A DNA stretch of 32,823 bases from Mucilaginibacter sp. GTDB taxonomy: Bacteria > Bacteroidota > Bacteroidia > Sphingobacteriales > Sphingobacteriaceae. Shown piece by piece: positions 26,467 through 32,823 of this stretch. The translations under genes and the position numbers were made by a program. The stretch is taken from contig JAQBOU010000202.1 in NCBI GenBank assembly GCA_028287865.1, forward strand, positions 1 through 32,823, read 5' to 3'. A model generated the notes under the pieces. The model did no database searches, was not told the origin of the DNA, and saw only the letters and a list, made by a program, of their open reading frames with translations. Every line of letters begins with the position of its first letter. Position 1 is the first letter of the stretch.

Positions 26467-29019
26467 ATGGATAACAGGAGAGATTTTATAAAAAAAGCCG
26501 CTTTACTAACCGGCGCGGCAGGATTATCAAATATGCTTCCTGAATCGATCCAAAAGGCAATGGCTATTAATGCCGCTCCGGGTAGTACTTATCTGGACGC
26601 TGAGCATGTGGTTATACTTATGCAGGAGAACCGCTCATTTGATCATTGTTTCGGTACCCTTAAAGGTGTAAGGGGATATAATGACCCCCGCGCTATCGAT
26701 CTGCCTAACAAAAACAAGGTGTGGCTGCAATCCAATTCAAAAGGCGAAACGTATGCGCCGTTCCGTTTGGATATTAAAAACACAAAAGCTACCTGGATGA
26801 ATTCGTTGCCGCATACCTGGCGCAATCAGGTAAATGCACGTAATGATGGCAAGTTTGATAAATGGCTTGATAACAAGCGCAACAGCGTCCCCGCTTATGC
26901 TAATATGCCCTTAACATTGGGCTACCACACCCGGGAGGATATACCTTTTTATTATGCATTAGCCGATGCCTTTACCATTTGCGATCAGAATTTTTGTTCG
27001 GCGCTCACCGGTACCAATCCAAACCGGCTTTACTTTTGGACAGGCACTGTCCGCGAGGAACAAAATGAAAACTCAAAGGCCAATGTATGGAACGAAGACA
27101 TGGATTATGGTACCTTAAAATGGGTAACATTTCCAGAACGTTTGGAAGATAATGGCATATCCTGGAAATGTTACCAAAATGAAGTAGCTATTGATACTGG
27201 CTTTGAAGGTGAAGAAGATCCATGGCTCTCTAATTTTCAGGATAATGCGTTGGAATTTTTTGCGCAATATAATATTCATCTGCACGAACCGCACCTCATC
27301 GCAATGCAAAAGAGGGCGGAAGAGCTACCGGAAAAAATTGATGAATTGCAAAAAAGAATTGATGCATTGCCTGTGGGTGATAAACAGCTCAGCCAGCTGA
27401 AAAGGCAATTAAGGGAAATGAAATCATACCTGGACGCGGTGAAAAAAGAACGCGAAATATGGAAGTTGGGCATGTTTGATCAATTATCCGACAGGGAAAA
27501 AAGTATTCATAAAAAAGCCTTCGATACCAATAAAAACGACCCCGATTTTCATGAGCTTGCCACGTTAAGGTATAACGACGATGGTACGGAGCGCGAATTA
27601 AAGGTGCCGAAAGGCGATGTACTGCACCAGTTTAGGGCAGATGTAAAAAATGGCAACCTACCAACGGTATCATGGATAACGGCCCCCGAGAACTTCTCTG
27701 ATCATCCGAGTGCCGCCTGGTATGGTGCCTGGTATGTGTCGGAAGTTTTGGATATCCTTACCCAAAACCCGGAAGTATGGAAAAAAACGATCTTTATATT
27801 GGGATATGATGAAAACGATGGTTATTTTGATCATATTCCGCCGTTTGTAGCACCTCACTCACATAAAGCAGGTACCGGCAAAGTATCCGATGGTATTGAT
27901 ACCCGGGTAGAGTTTGTGACGGTTGAACAAGAGCTGGCGAGAAAAGATTTTCCTGAAAAATATGACCGTGAAAGTTCGCTCGGGCTGGGCTACCGTGTTC
28001 CGCTTATAATTGTTTCGCCATGGAGCAAGGGAGGATGGGTAAACTCCGAAGTGTTTGACCACACATCAACCCTCCGGTTTTTAGAGAACTTTTTAAGTAA
28101 AAAAACAGGCAAAGAAATAAAGGAGGCCAACATCAGCGACTGGCGGAGAGCTGTTTGCGGTGATCTTACCTCGGTATTCCGGCCTTATAACGGAGAGACG
28201 ATACCAACGCCTCAATTTGTGCCGAAGGATGCGTTTGTTGAAAGCATCCATAAGGCGCAGTTTAAAAAATTGCCTGACGATTATAAGCTGCTGACAGCCG
28301 AAGAGATAACGCTTATAAATAAAGCGCCGTATGCTTCGCCTTATATGCCTAAACAAGAAAAAGGCATTAAACCGTCGTGCCCGTTGCCTTATCAATTGTA
28401 TGCTGATGGCCGGTTAAGCGCTGATAAGAAATCGGTCACTATTAAATTCACTGCTGGTAACGAAATATTTGGCCAGTTGGCATCCGGTGCGCCATTTAAT
28501 GTATACGCGCCCGGTAAATATCTGCAGGAAAAGAATCAGCAGCAGGTGATGGATAATGTGCGTACCTGGGCCTATACAGCAGTTGCCGGTGATACCTTGA
28601 CCGATGAATGGCCCCTGCATGAGTTTGAGAATAGCAACTATCATTTGCGTGTATACGGGCCAAATGGGTTTTTCCGGGAATTTACAGGGGATGCCGCTGA
28701 TCCGGAAATTGATATTATGTGCGAATACCAGCGCAGCCTGACTAATAGCAAAAACCTAAGCGGCAACATTGAATTAAAGCTTCATAATTTAAGCGCAGGC
28801 CAGCAAATAATTGAAGTAACCGACCATGCTTACAAAGTAAATAATCATAAAAAAGTACTGGAGGCAGGCAGTAAAACCGCCTTGGTACTTAATTTGGTTA
28901 ATAGCCACAACTGGTATGATTTCAGCGTGAAAGTAAGCGGTGTTCAATCTTTTGAAAAACGCTATGCCGGCCGTGTAGAAACCGGAAGGCCAGGTTACAG
29001 CGATCCTCAAATGGAATGA
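26467..29019 (+). CDS. Phosphocholine-specific type phospholipase C, Tat-exported
   Basis: 850 residues from ATG 26467; a TTG four codons earlier is less likely. The N-terminus DNRRDFIKKAALLTGAAG is a twin-arginine signal. The phosphoesterase domain (residues ~45-550) shows VVILMQENRSFDHCFGTLKGVRGYND, ALTGTNPNRLYFWTG, SWITAPENFSDHPS, GYDENDGYFDHIPP and VPLIIVSPWSKGGWV, all typical of Pseudomonas PlcH/PlcN and acid phosphatase AcpA relatives. A charged coiled-coil stretch lies near residues 275-340 (RAEELPEKIDELQKRIDALP). Two C-terminal beta domains of the bacterial PLC type fill residues ~640-840. It should cleave phosphatidylcholine or sphingomyelin-type head groups outside the inner membrane. 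It has its own candidate promoter and terminator, so it is probably monocistronic. Confidence 0.92.
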   Translation: MDNRRDFIKKAALLTGAAGLSNMLPESIQKAMAINAAPGSTYLDAEHVVILMQENRSFDHCFGTLKGVRGYNDPRAIDLPNKNKVWLQSNSKGETYAPFRLDIKNTKATWMNSLPHTWRNQVNARNDGKFDKWLDNKRNSVPAYANMPLTLGYHTREDIPFYYALADAFTICDQNFCSALTGTNPNRLYFWTGTVREEQNENSKANVWNEDMDYGTLKWVTFPERLEDNGISWKCYQNEVAIDTGFEGEEDPWLSNFQDNALEFFAQYNIHLHEPHLIAMQKRAEELPEKIDELQKRIDALPVGDKQLSQLKRQLREMKSYLDAVKKEREIWKLGMFDQLSDREKSIHKKAFDTNKNDPDFHELATLRYNDDGTERELKVPKGDVLHQFRADVKNGNLPTVSWITAPENFSDHPSAAWYGAWYVSEVLDILTQNPEVWKKTIFILGYDENDGYFDHIPPFVAPHSHKAGTGKVSDGIDTRVEFVTVEQELARKDFPEKYDRESSLGLGYRVPLIIVSPWSKGGWVNSEVFDHTSTLRFLENFLSKKTGKEIKEANISDWRRAVCGDLTSVFRPYNGETIPTPQFVPKDAFVESIHKAQFKKLPDDYKLLTAEEITLINKAPYASPYMPKQEKGIKPSCPLPYQLYADGRLSADKKSVTIKFTAGNEIFGQLASGAPFNVYAPGKYLQEKNQQQVMDNVRTWAYTAVAGDTLTDEWPLHEFENSNYHLRVYGPNGFFREFTGDAADPEIDIMCEYQRSLTNSKNLSGNIELKLHNLSAGQQIIEVTDHAYKVNNHKKVLEAGSKTALVLNLVNSHNWYDFSVKVSGVQSFEKRYAGRVETGRPGYSDPQME

Positions 29020-29043
29020 TCTGTTTAATATTCTGGAGATATA

Positions 29044-29085
29044 GCCCATAAAATTCTTCACGTAATTTTATGGGCAATTTGTTAT
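29044..29085 (+). terminator. Rho-independent terminator after phospholipase C
   Basis: Perfect 12-base arms GCCCATAAAATT (29044-29055) and AATTTTATGGGC (29064-29075) around an 8-base loop, then AATTTGTTATTT. It lies 25 bases after the stop codon at 29019. Confidence 0.75.
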
Positions 29086-29223
29086 TTCATTGTATTTATA
29101 GTAGCTATTATAATATATTGTTAACACGATGTTGTTATAAATAATCATAAATAAAACCTCTGAGCATTCTGATATGTTGTAGGATTAATATTTAAAGGGC
29201 ATTAATAAATATTAATTACAGCT

Positions 29224-31440
29224 ATGAACGCAATTTCACCATGGGCTGCAACCGCCAGTTTTACCTTAGCAGACGCAGATTTGCCGGTTTTATATACCAG
29301 GCAACTTGATGGTTTTACCTTTAAGGTACATGTTGCGGCCGATTCTTTATTGATCAACGTACAATGGTCCGGGGGCGGAAACCTGATATTCCGTGCCGCA
29401 TATGCGCCTGGTGGGAATTTAAATGTGGAGCGTACCAAAGAAAGAGCCGACGGAGTAACATTTTTATTGATTTCCGTTATCGGAAAAATGAAAGTAAACG
29501 TAGATTTTATAGCGGGCGAACACCCCATACTCCGTTATAAAACCACTTTAACACCAAATGCAGATCTGCTAATTCCCTTCTGGCCAAGGGATATTGTCAT
29601 TCCCGCCAAAGACGGAAACCCACAGCATACAGAGGGGAAAATTTATGTTCAGCAGGTTGGTTCGCGTTCAGGGCAGCTTTATTTTGGTATTACCCGGCCT
29701 AAAGCAGGCGCTGTATTATACCTGCAAAATTTAACCGCCTTAGCTGACTATTGCCAGCAAACGGAGACTTCAGCAGCAGAAGTAGTGGGAGGAGAATGGC
29801 CCGAAATTGGCTTTGCCCTGCCGCCTACCTTAAAGGGGAAACCTCTTGCAGCAGCGAAAGAAGTAGTTATCAGCGATGCGCTTGTAACTTTTGATATGGA
29901 GGCGCCAAAAGATGAACCGGCTATTGTTAAACAATATATGGACCTGCTGGCTGAAATTTACCTGCAGTTACCCAAACCGGAAACACATTACCAGCATTGG
30001 CCGCAAATTTTAGATAGCGGCCTTAAAGATCTGATCGATAGTCCCGGCTGTTGGTCGCAGGTGGCGGGCAACCACTATTTTAACGCTTATGTATGTGATT
30101 ATGCCACCCCTCCCGAAATTATGGTGCAGCTTGCCGTATTACTGCCTTTACTGGATTATGTAGAGTGGAGTGATACGGACCTGGAAGTAATGAAGCGGAT
30201 AAAGGATGGATTGTCTGCTTTTTATGACGAGAAAATCGGTACTATTATGCGGTGGCATCCGGCGGCGGCTGGTAAGCTGGAAGGCGAAGAAGAACAAAAG
30301 AAACCAATGGTTATGGACTCATGGTACCTGCATCATCCCATGCTGAACCTATCCAGGATGGCGCTAAAAGGCGATAAGGTAGCAGAGAAGCTTTTCGTTG
30401 ATTCATTGGAATTTGTTATTAAAGTGGCTCATCATTTTAATTACCAGTGGCCGGTATTTTATAACATTGAAACGCTTGAAGTGGTCAAAGCGGAAACTCA
30501 GCCGGGCAAAGGAGGCGAAAAAGATGTCCCCGGTTTGTATGCGCATGTTATGCTACAGGCCTGGGAACTGACAGGCCAAAAAAAATATTTAAAAGAAGCA
30601 GAAACAGCCGCTAAAAAACTACAGGGTTTGGGTTTTGAATTATTTTACCAGGCAAACAATACCGCTTTTTCAGCGGGTGCAATGCTGCGGTTATGGAAGG
30701 CTACCAAAAATGAAACTTATAAGGAACTGAGTTATTTATGCCTTGCCAATATATTTAAAAATGTGCGGCTGTGGGATTGCAACTATGGCTACGGCAAAAA
30801 CTTTCCTTCGTTTTTCGCGCTGTTCCCTTTAAGCGATGCCCCTTATACCGCAGTTTATGAAGAGCAGGAAGTATTCTGTGCATTTCATGATTACCTGCGC
30901 CATGCAGAAGGTGAGGAGCTATTGCCTTCAGCCCGGTTGCTGGTAGCCGAATATATCCGTTATCTGGTAGAAAGAGCGGTCTATTATTACCCAACCATGC
31001 TGCCCAAAGAAATGTTGTCGACCGAGGTAAAAATTGGGGAACTGGATCCTAACCTTTGGATTGCCCTGGAAGATATGCACGACGGCTGGGAACAGTGCGG
31101 ACAGGTAGGCCAGGAGGTGTACGGCGCAGGTAATGCTTTTGGGATATTGCCACGTCATTATATGCAGGTGCCCGCCGAAGATTTTAAAGTATATGTTGAT
31201 TATCCAACTTATGGATTTGCTGCCAAAAAAGGTAAACCCATTACTTTTCAACTTGCCGGTGATGGCAGGCTAAGTTGCCGGATGATGATCGTTAAAAATG
31301 GAAAAGGCAAGCTGCCCGCATTTACGGTGACAATTAAGGGCCAAAAAGATGAATTAAAAGGTAAGCAAACTAAAGACGGGTATATGGAATACTGCCTGCA
31401 GGGTAACCAAACGGTTAAAATTGACTGGGAAAGAAAATAA
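29224..31440 (+). CDS. Cytosolic protein of unknown function, possibly an (alpha/alpha)6-barrel glycosidase-like enzyme
   Basis: 738 residues without a signal peptide. The first ~240 residues are beta-rich. The middle (about 250-640) is helical with repeated helix-pair patterns and aromatic, acidic and histidine-rich segments such as MVMDSWYLHHPMLNLSRMAL, DVPGLYAHVMLQAWELTG and LDPNLWIALEDMHDGWEQCG. These resemble six-hairpin glycosidases. The last ~80 residues are again beta-rich (FKVYVDYPTYGFAAKKG). A beta-sandwich + alpha/alpha barrel + small beta domain order is common in families such as GH65, GH15 or GH94, but no family signature is recognised. The gene stands alone, between a terminator at 29044-29075 and one at 31482-31512. 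Function is not assigned. Confidence 0.75.
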   Translation: MNAISPWAATASFTLADADLPVLYTRQLDGFTFKVHVAADSLLINVQWSGGGNLIFRAAYAPGGNLNVERTKERADGVTFLLISVIGKMKVNVDFIAGEHPILRYKTTLTPNADLLIPFWPRDIVIPAKDGNPQHTEGKIYVQQVGSRSGQLYFGITRPKAGAVLYLQNLTALADYCQQTETSAAEVVGGEWPEIGFALPPTLKGKPLAAAKEVVISDALVTFDMEAPKDEPAIVKQYMDLLAEIYLQLPKPETHYQHWPQILDSGLKDLIDSPGCWSQVAGNHYFNAYVCDYATPPEIMVQLAVLLPLLDYVEWSDTDLEVMKRIKDGLSAFYDEKIGTIMRWHPAAAGKLEGEEEQKKPMVMDSWYLHHPMLNLSRMALKGDKVAEKLFVDSLEFVIKVAHHFNYQWPVFYNIETLEVVKAETQPGKGGEKDVPGLYAHVMLQAWELTGQKKYLKEAETAAKKLQGLGFELFYQANNTAFSAGAMLRLWKATKNETYKELSYLCLANIFKNVRLWDCNYGYGKNFPSFFALFPLSDAPYTAVYEEQEVFCAFHDYLRHAEGEELLPSARLLVAEYIRYLVERAVYYYPTMLPKEMLSTEVKIGELDPNLWIALEDMHDGWEQCGQVGQEVYGAGNAFGILPRHYMQVPAEDFKVYVDYPTYGFAAKKGKPITFQLAGDGRLSCRMMIVKNGKGKLPAFTVTIKGQKDELKGKQTKDGYMEYCLQGNQTVKIDWERK

Positions 31441-31481
31441 GTAGTATATAGGCGATATTAATTAAGCTATCATAACTGGAA

Positions 31482-31528
31482 CTGACCAAAAGGTGAATGA
31501 TGAATTGGTCAGCTCTCTTTATATTTTC
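31482..31528 (+). terminator. Probable Rho-independent terminator
   Basis: Arms CTGACCAA (31482-31489) and TTGGTCAG (31505-31512) around a 15-base loop, followed by CTCTCTTTATATTTT. It lies about 40 bases after the stop at 31440. Confidence 0.6.
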
Positions 31529-31618
31529 GGTTTGCTGTTAAGTAATTTTAGTTGTTGAACTTGGTATTGAGCGATGTGCTTAAAATATGAATACGGTCTG
31601 CCTGGATAAATTCAATTA

Positions 31619-31996
31619 TTATTCATCTTCAGCAAAAGTGAGCACATAGTTATTATTATCCAATATGGAAAATTCTGTAGCGCCATAAAAAGTCTTGTCG
31701 AGCGGCTTTAGTATTTTCACCTTGTCTTTTATTAGCTCAAAAAAATCCCTGATCTTTTTTAGTTTGATATATAGCAGTTGCGAGGCGCCATTTTGTCGGC
31801 TTATTTCAGGCAACTCGTCCCCCAGGCTTGCAAAGGTTTGAAACATAAAGGTAACATTACCGTTCGCCATCATCGCCCAAACAAAATCGTTGCCGGCTTC
31901 GGGCACTGTCATAACTACTTGAAACCCTATTGACTTGTAAAAGGCAATGGTTTCATCCATACTGTTAACAAAAATATTGGGCGACAGGCTTTCCAT
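31619..31996 (-). CDS. VOC (glyoxalase/bleomycin resistance-like) family protein
   Basis: 125 residues. The pattern is a single vicinal-oxygen-chelate unit of two beta-alpha-beta-beta-beta modules: LSPNIFVNSMDETIAFYKSIGFQV opens the first and LLYIKLKKIRDFFELIKDKV opens the second, ending with FSILDNNNYVLTFAEDE. The final segment replaces the usual DPdGN-x-x-E with LDNNNYVLTF, so the C-terminal metal ligand of true glyoxalases is not obvious. Members of this size are often of unknown substrate in Bacteroidota. It is transcribed divergently from the AhpD-like gene at 32111. Confidence 0.82.
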   Translation of the reverse strand: MESLSPNIFVNSMDETIAFYKSIGFQVVMTVPEAGNDFVWAMMANGNVTFMFQTFASLGDELPEISRQNGASQLLYIKLKKIRDFFELIKDKVKILKPLDKTFYGATEFSILDNNNYVLTFAEDE

Positions 31997-32110
31997 AGGT
32001 TTTCAATTATCAGGTAAATTTATTTTTTTTATTTCGGATACCGGGTGTTCCATTCCGGATTTATTTAATTTCGAATCCCTGGTTTACTAATTCACCAAAT
32101 TACTAATTAT

Positions 32111-32464
32111 ATGTCATTAATAGAAGATTTTGAGGCCTATCGTACCAAAATGAACGACAGGATAATGGAAACGGCCAATACCAATATAAAACGCTTTTTT
32201 GCTTTGGATACTACTACTTATGCCGATGGTGCATTGGATGTAAAAACAAAAGAGATGCTGGGCCTGGTGGCGTCGATGGTTTTGCGTTGTGACGATTGCA
32301 TTAAATACCACTTAGGCAAATGCTACGAAGCCCGTGTAAATAATGATGAAATGAATGAAGTATTTATGATTGCCAATTTGGTAGGTGGATCAATTGTGAT
32401 ACCTCATTACCGGAGAGCGGTCGAATATTGGGATGAATTGAATTTAGTTGGCAGCGAGCAGTAA
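32111..32464 (+). CDS. Carboxymuconolactone decarboxylase / AhpD-like family protein
   Basis: 117 residues, all helical. The AhpD-type redox motif C60-D-D-C63-x3-H67 is in RCDDCIKYHLGKCYEARV, preceded by KTKEMLGLVASMVL and followed by the helix NDEMNEVFMIANLVGGSIVIPH. In AhpD the two cysteines and the histidine reduce peroxidase partners; many family members have other or unknown roles, such as alkylhydroperoxidase-like stress proteins. The final codons (GSEQ-stop) are made of a degenerate heptanucleotide repeat that continues past the stop codon, so the natural C-terminus may vary between strains. Confidence 0.85.
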   Translation: MSLIEDFEAYRTKMNDRIMETANTNIKRFFALDTTTYADGALDVKTKEMLGLVASMVLRCDDCIKYHLGKCYEARVNNDEMNEVFMIANLVGGSIVIPHYRRAVEYWDELNLVGSEQ

Positions 32465-32478
32465 GCAGTTTGCAGTTA
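32451..32478. repeat. Degenerate heptanucleotide tandem repeat, four units
   Basis: Units GCAGCGA, GCAGTAA, GCAGTTT and GCAGTTA run head to tail. The first two form the last codons and stop of the AhpD-like gene; the rest lie in the intergenic gap. Confidence 0.7.
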
Positions 32479-32509
32479 ATATCTAACTTAGCTGAATACG
32501 AACTGATAT

Positions 32510-32823
32510 ATGCAAACTCAAGACTTAAGACTCAAGACTCAGGACTTAAAAAGATGCACATGGTGCGGGACCGATCCGCTTTATATTAAGTATCACGACG
32601 AAGAATGGGGCAAGGAAGTTCACGACGATAAAAAGCTGTTTGAGTTTTTGATATTGGAGTCGGCTCAGGCGGGGCTTAGCTGGATAACTATTTTACGTCG
32701 TCGTGGGGGCTACCGCAAAGCTTTTGCTGACTTTGATGTAAAAAAAGTAGCAACTTTTGATGCTGATGATGTAGAGCGGTTAATGAACGATGCCGGCATT
32801 ATCCGCAACCGGTTAAAGGTTTT
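32510..32823 (+). CDS. tag: 3-methyladenine DNA glycosylase I, 5' part (runs off the window)
   Basis: 104 codons are visible before the right edge. After a short N-terminal extension the protein reads RCTWCGTDPLYIKYHDEEWG, then DDKKLFEFLILESAQAGLSWITILRRR and DADDVERLMNDAGIIRNRLKV, which matches Tag of Escherichia coli closely (zinc-ligand Cys near the start, QAGLSWIT helix). Tag removes 3-methyladenine from alkylated DNA in the cytosol. The only in-frame ATG upstream of the conserved region is at 32510. From there the first 14 residues (MQTQDLRLKTQDLK) are encoded almost wholly by a heptanucleotide repeat, so they are probably not functional. The C-terminal half, with the remaining zinc ligands, is outside the window. 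Confidence 0.92.
   Translation, partial: MQTQDLRLKTQDLKRCTWCGTDPLYIKYHDEEWGKEVHDDKKLFEFLILESAQAGLSWITILRRRGGYRKAFADFDVKKVATFDADDVERLMNDAGIIRNRLKV
32516..32550. repeat. Heptanucleotide tandem repeat ACTYARR, five units, inside the start of tag
   Basis: Units ACTCAAG, ACTTAAG, ACTCAAG, ACTCAGG and ACTTAAA follow the tag ATG directly. Seven is not a multiple of three, so gain or loss of one unit would put the start codon out of frame with the conserved Tag sequence. Confidence 0.8.

Noticed and set aside
32070..32110. Repeat-like TTACTAATTCACCAAATTACTAATT before the AhpD-like gene
   Set aside because: Only two imperfect units separated by unrelated bases; not enough to call a tandem repeat.

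Overview
The window reads as a piece of a Bacteroidota chromosome, most likely Sphingobacteriaceae (Mucilaginibacter/Pedobacter-like). This rests on an adjacent SusC/SusD pair, many lipoproteins with a CK/CQ N-terminus, 1100-residue VCBS + ASPIC/UnbV lipoproteins, AT-rich intergenic DNA, a few TAnnTTTG-type promoter boxes and almost no strong Shine-Dalgarno sites. The genus is an inference. No rRNA, tRNA, CRISPR array, transposase or phage gene was seen.

Region 1 (1-16739) is a surface uptake and processing locus. It starts with the C-terminal tail of a DUF6377-type helix-turn-helix regulator, then a long gap with a terminator. A SusC TonB-dependent transporter and its SusD lipoprotein follow, closed by a strong terminator. 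Next come two paralogous CRTAC1-like lipoproteins (FG-GAP/VCBS repeats with an ASPIC/UnbV domain). Between them, in reverse, is an exported SRPBCC + GyrI-like protein. The second CRTAC1-like gene starts a tight operon with a secreted GH65 glycosidase and a lipoprotein of the vanadium haloperoxidase/PAP2 family. That last protein has Cys where the vanadate-binding Ser normally sits.

Region 2 (17592-24921) follows an 850-bp AT-rich gap and is the most interesting part. It is a seven-gene same-strand cluster with almost no spacing: a GT-B-like transferase with sialyltransferase-type motifs, an SpsF-type cytidylyltransferase, a split transketolase (two genes), a class III aminotransferase, an SDR oxidoreductase and a fusion of a KdsC-like HAD phosphatase with an NeuB-type synthase. 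Together they look like a pathway that makes a sugar precursor, condenses it with phosphoenolpyruvate to a 2-keto-3-deoxy (ulosonic) acid, dephosphorylates it, activates it as a CMP-sugar and transfers it to a glycan. The transketolase and class III aminotransferase do not belong to the standard sialic, legionaminic, pseudaminic, KDN or Kdo pathways, so the product may be an undescribed amino-ulosonic acid. A long inverted repeat closes the cluster.

Region 3 (25022-32823) is a mix: a membrane fatty-acid-hydroxylase-type diiron enzyme, an SMR-family protein starting with TTG, a Tat-exported phosphocholine-type phospholipase C, a cytosolic protein that may be an alpha/alpha-barrel glycosidase, a VOC protein, an AhpD-like carboxymuconolactone decarboxylase family protein and the 5' part of tag (3-methyladenine DNA glycosylase I). 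Two different heptanucleotide tandem repeats lie at the junction of the last two genes, one of them inside the start of tag.
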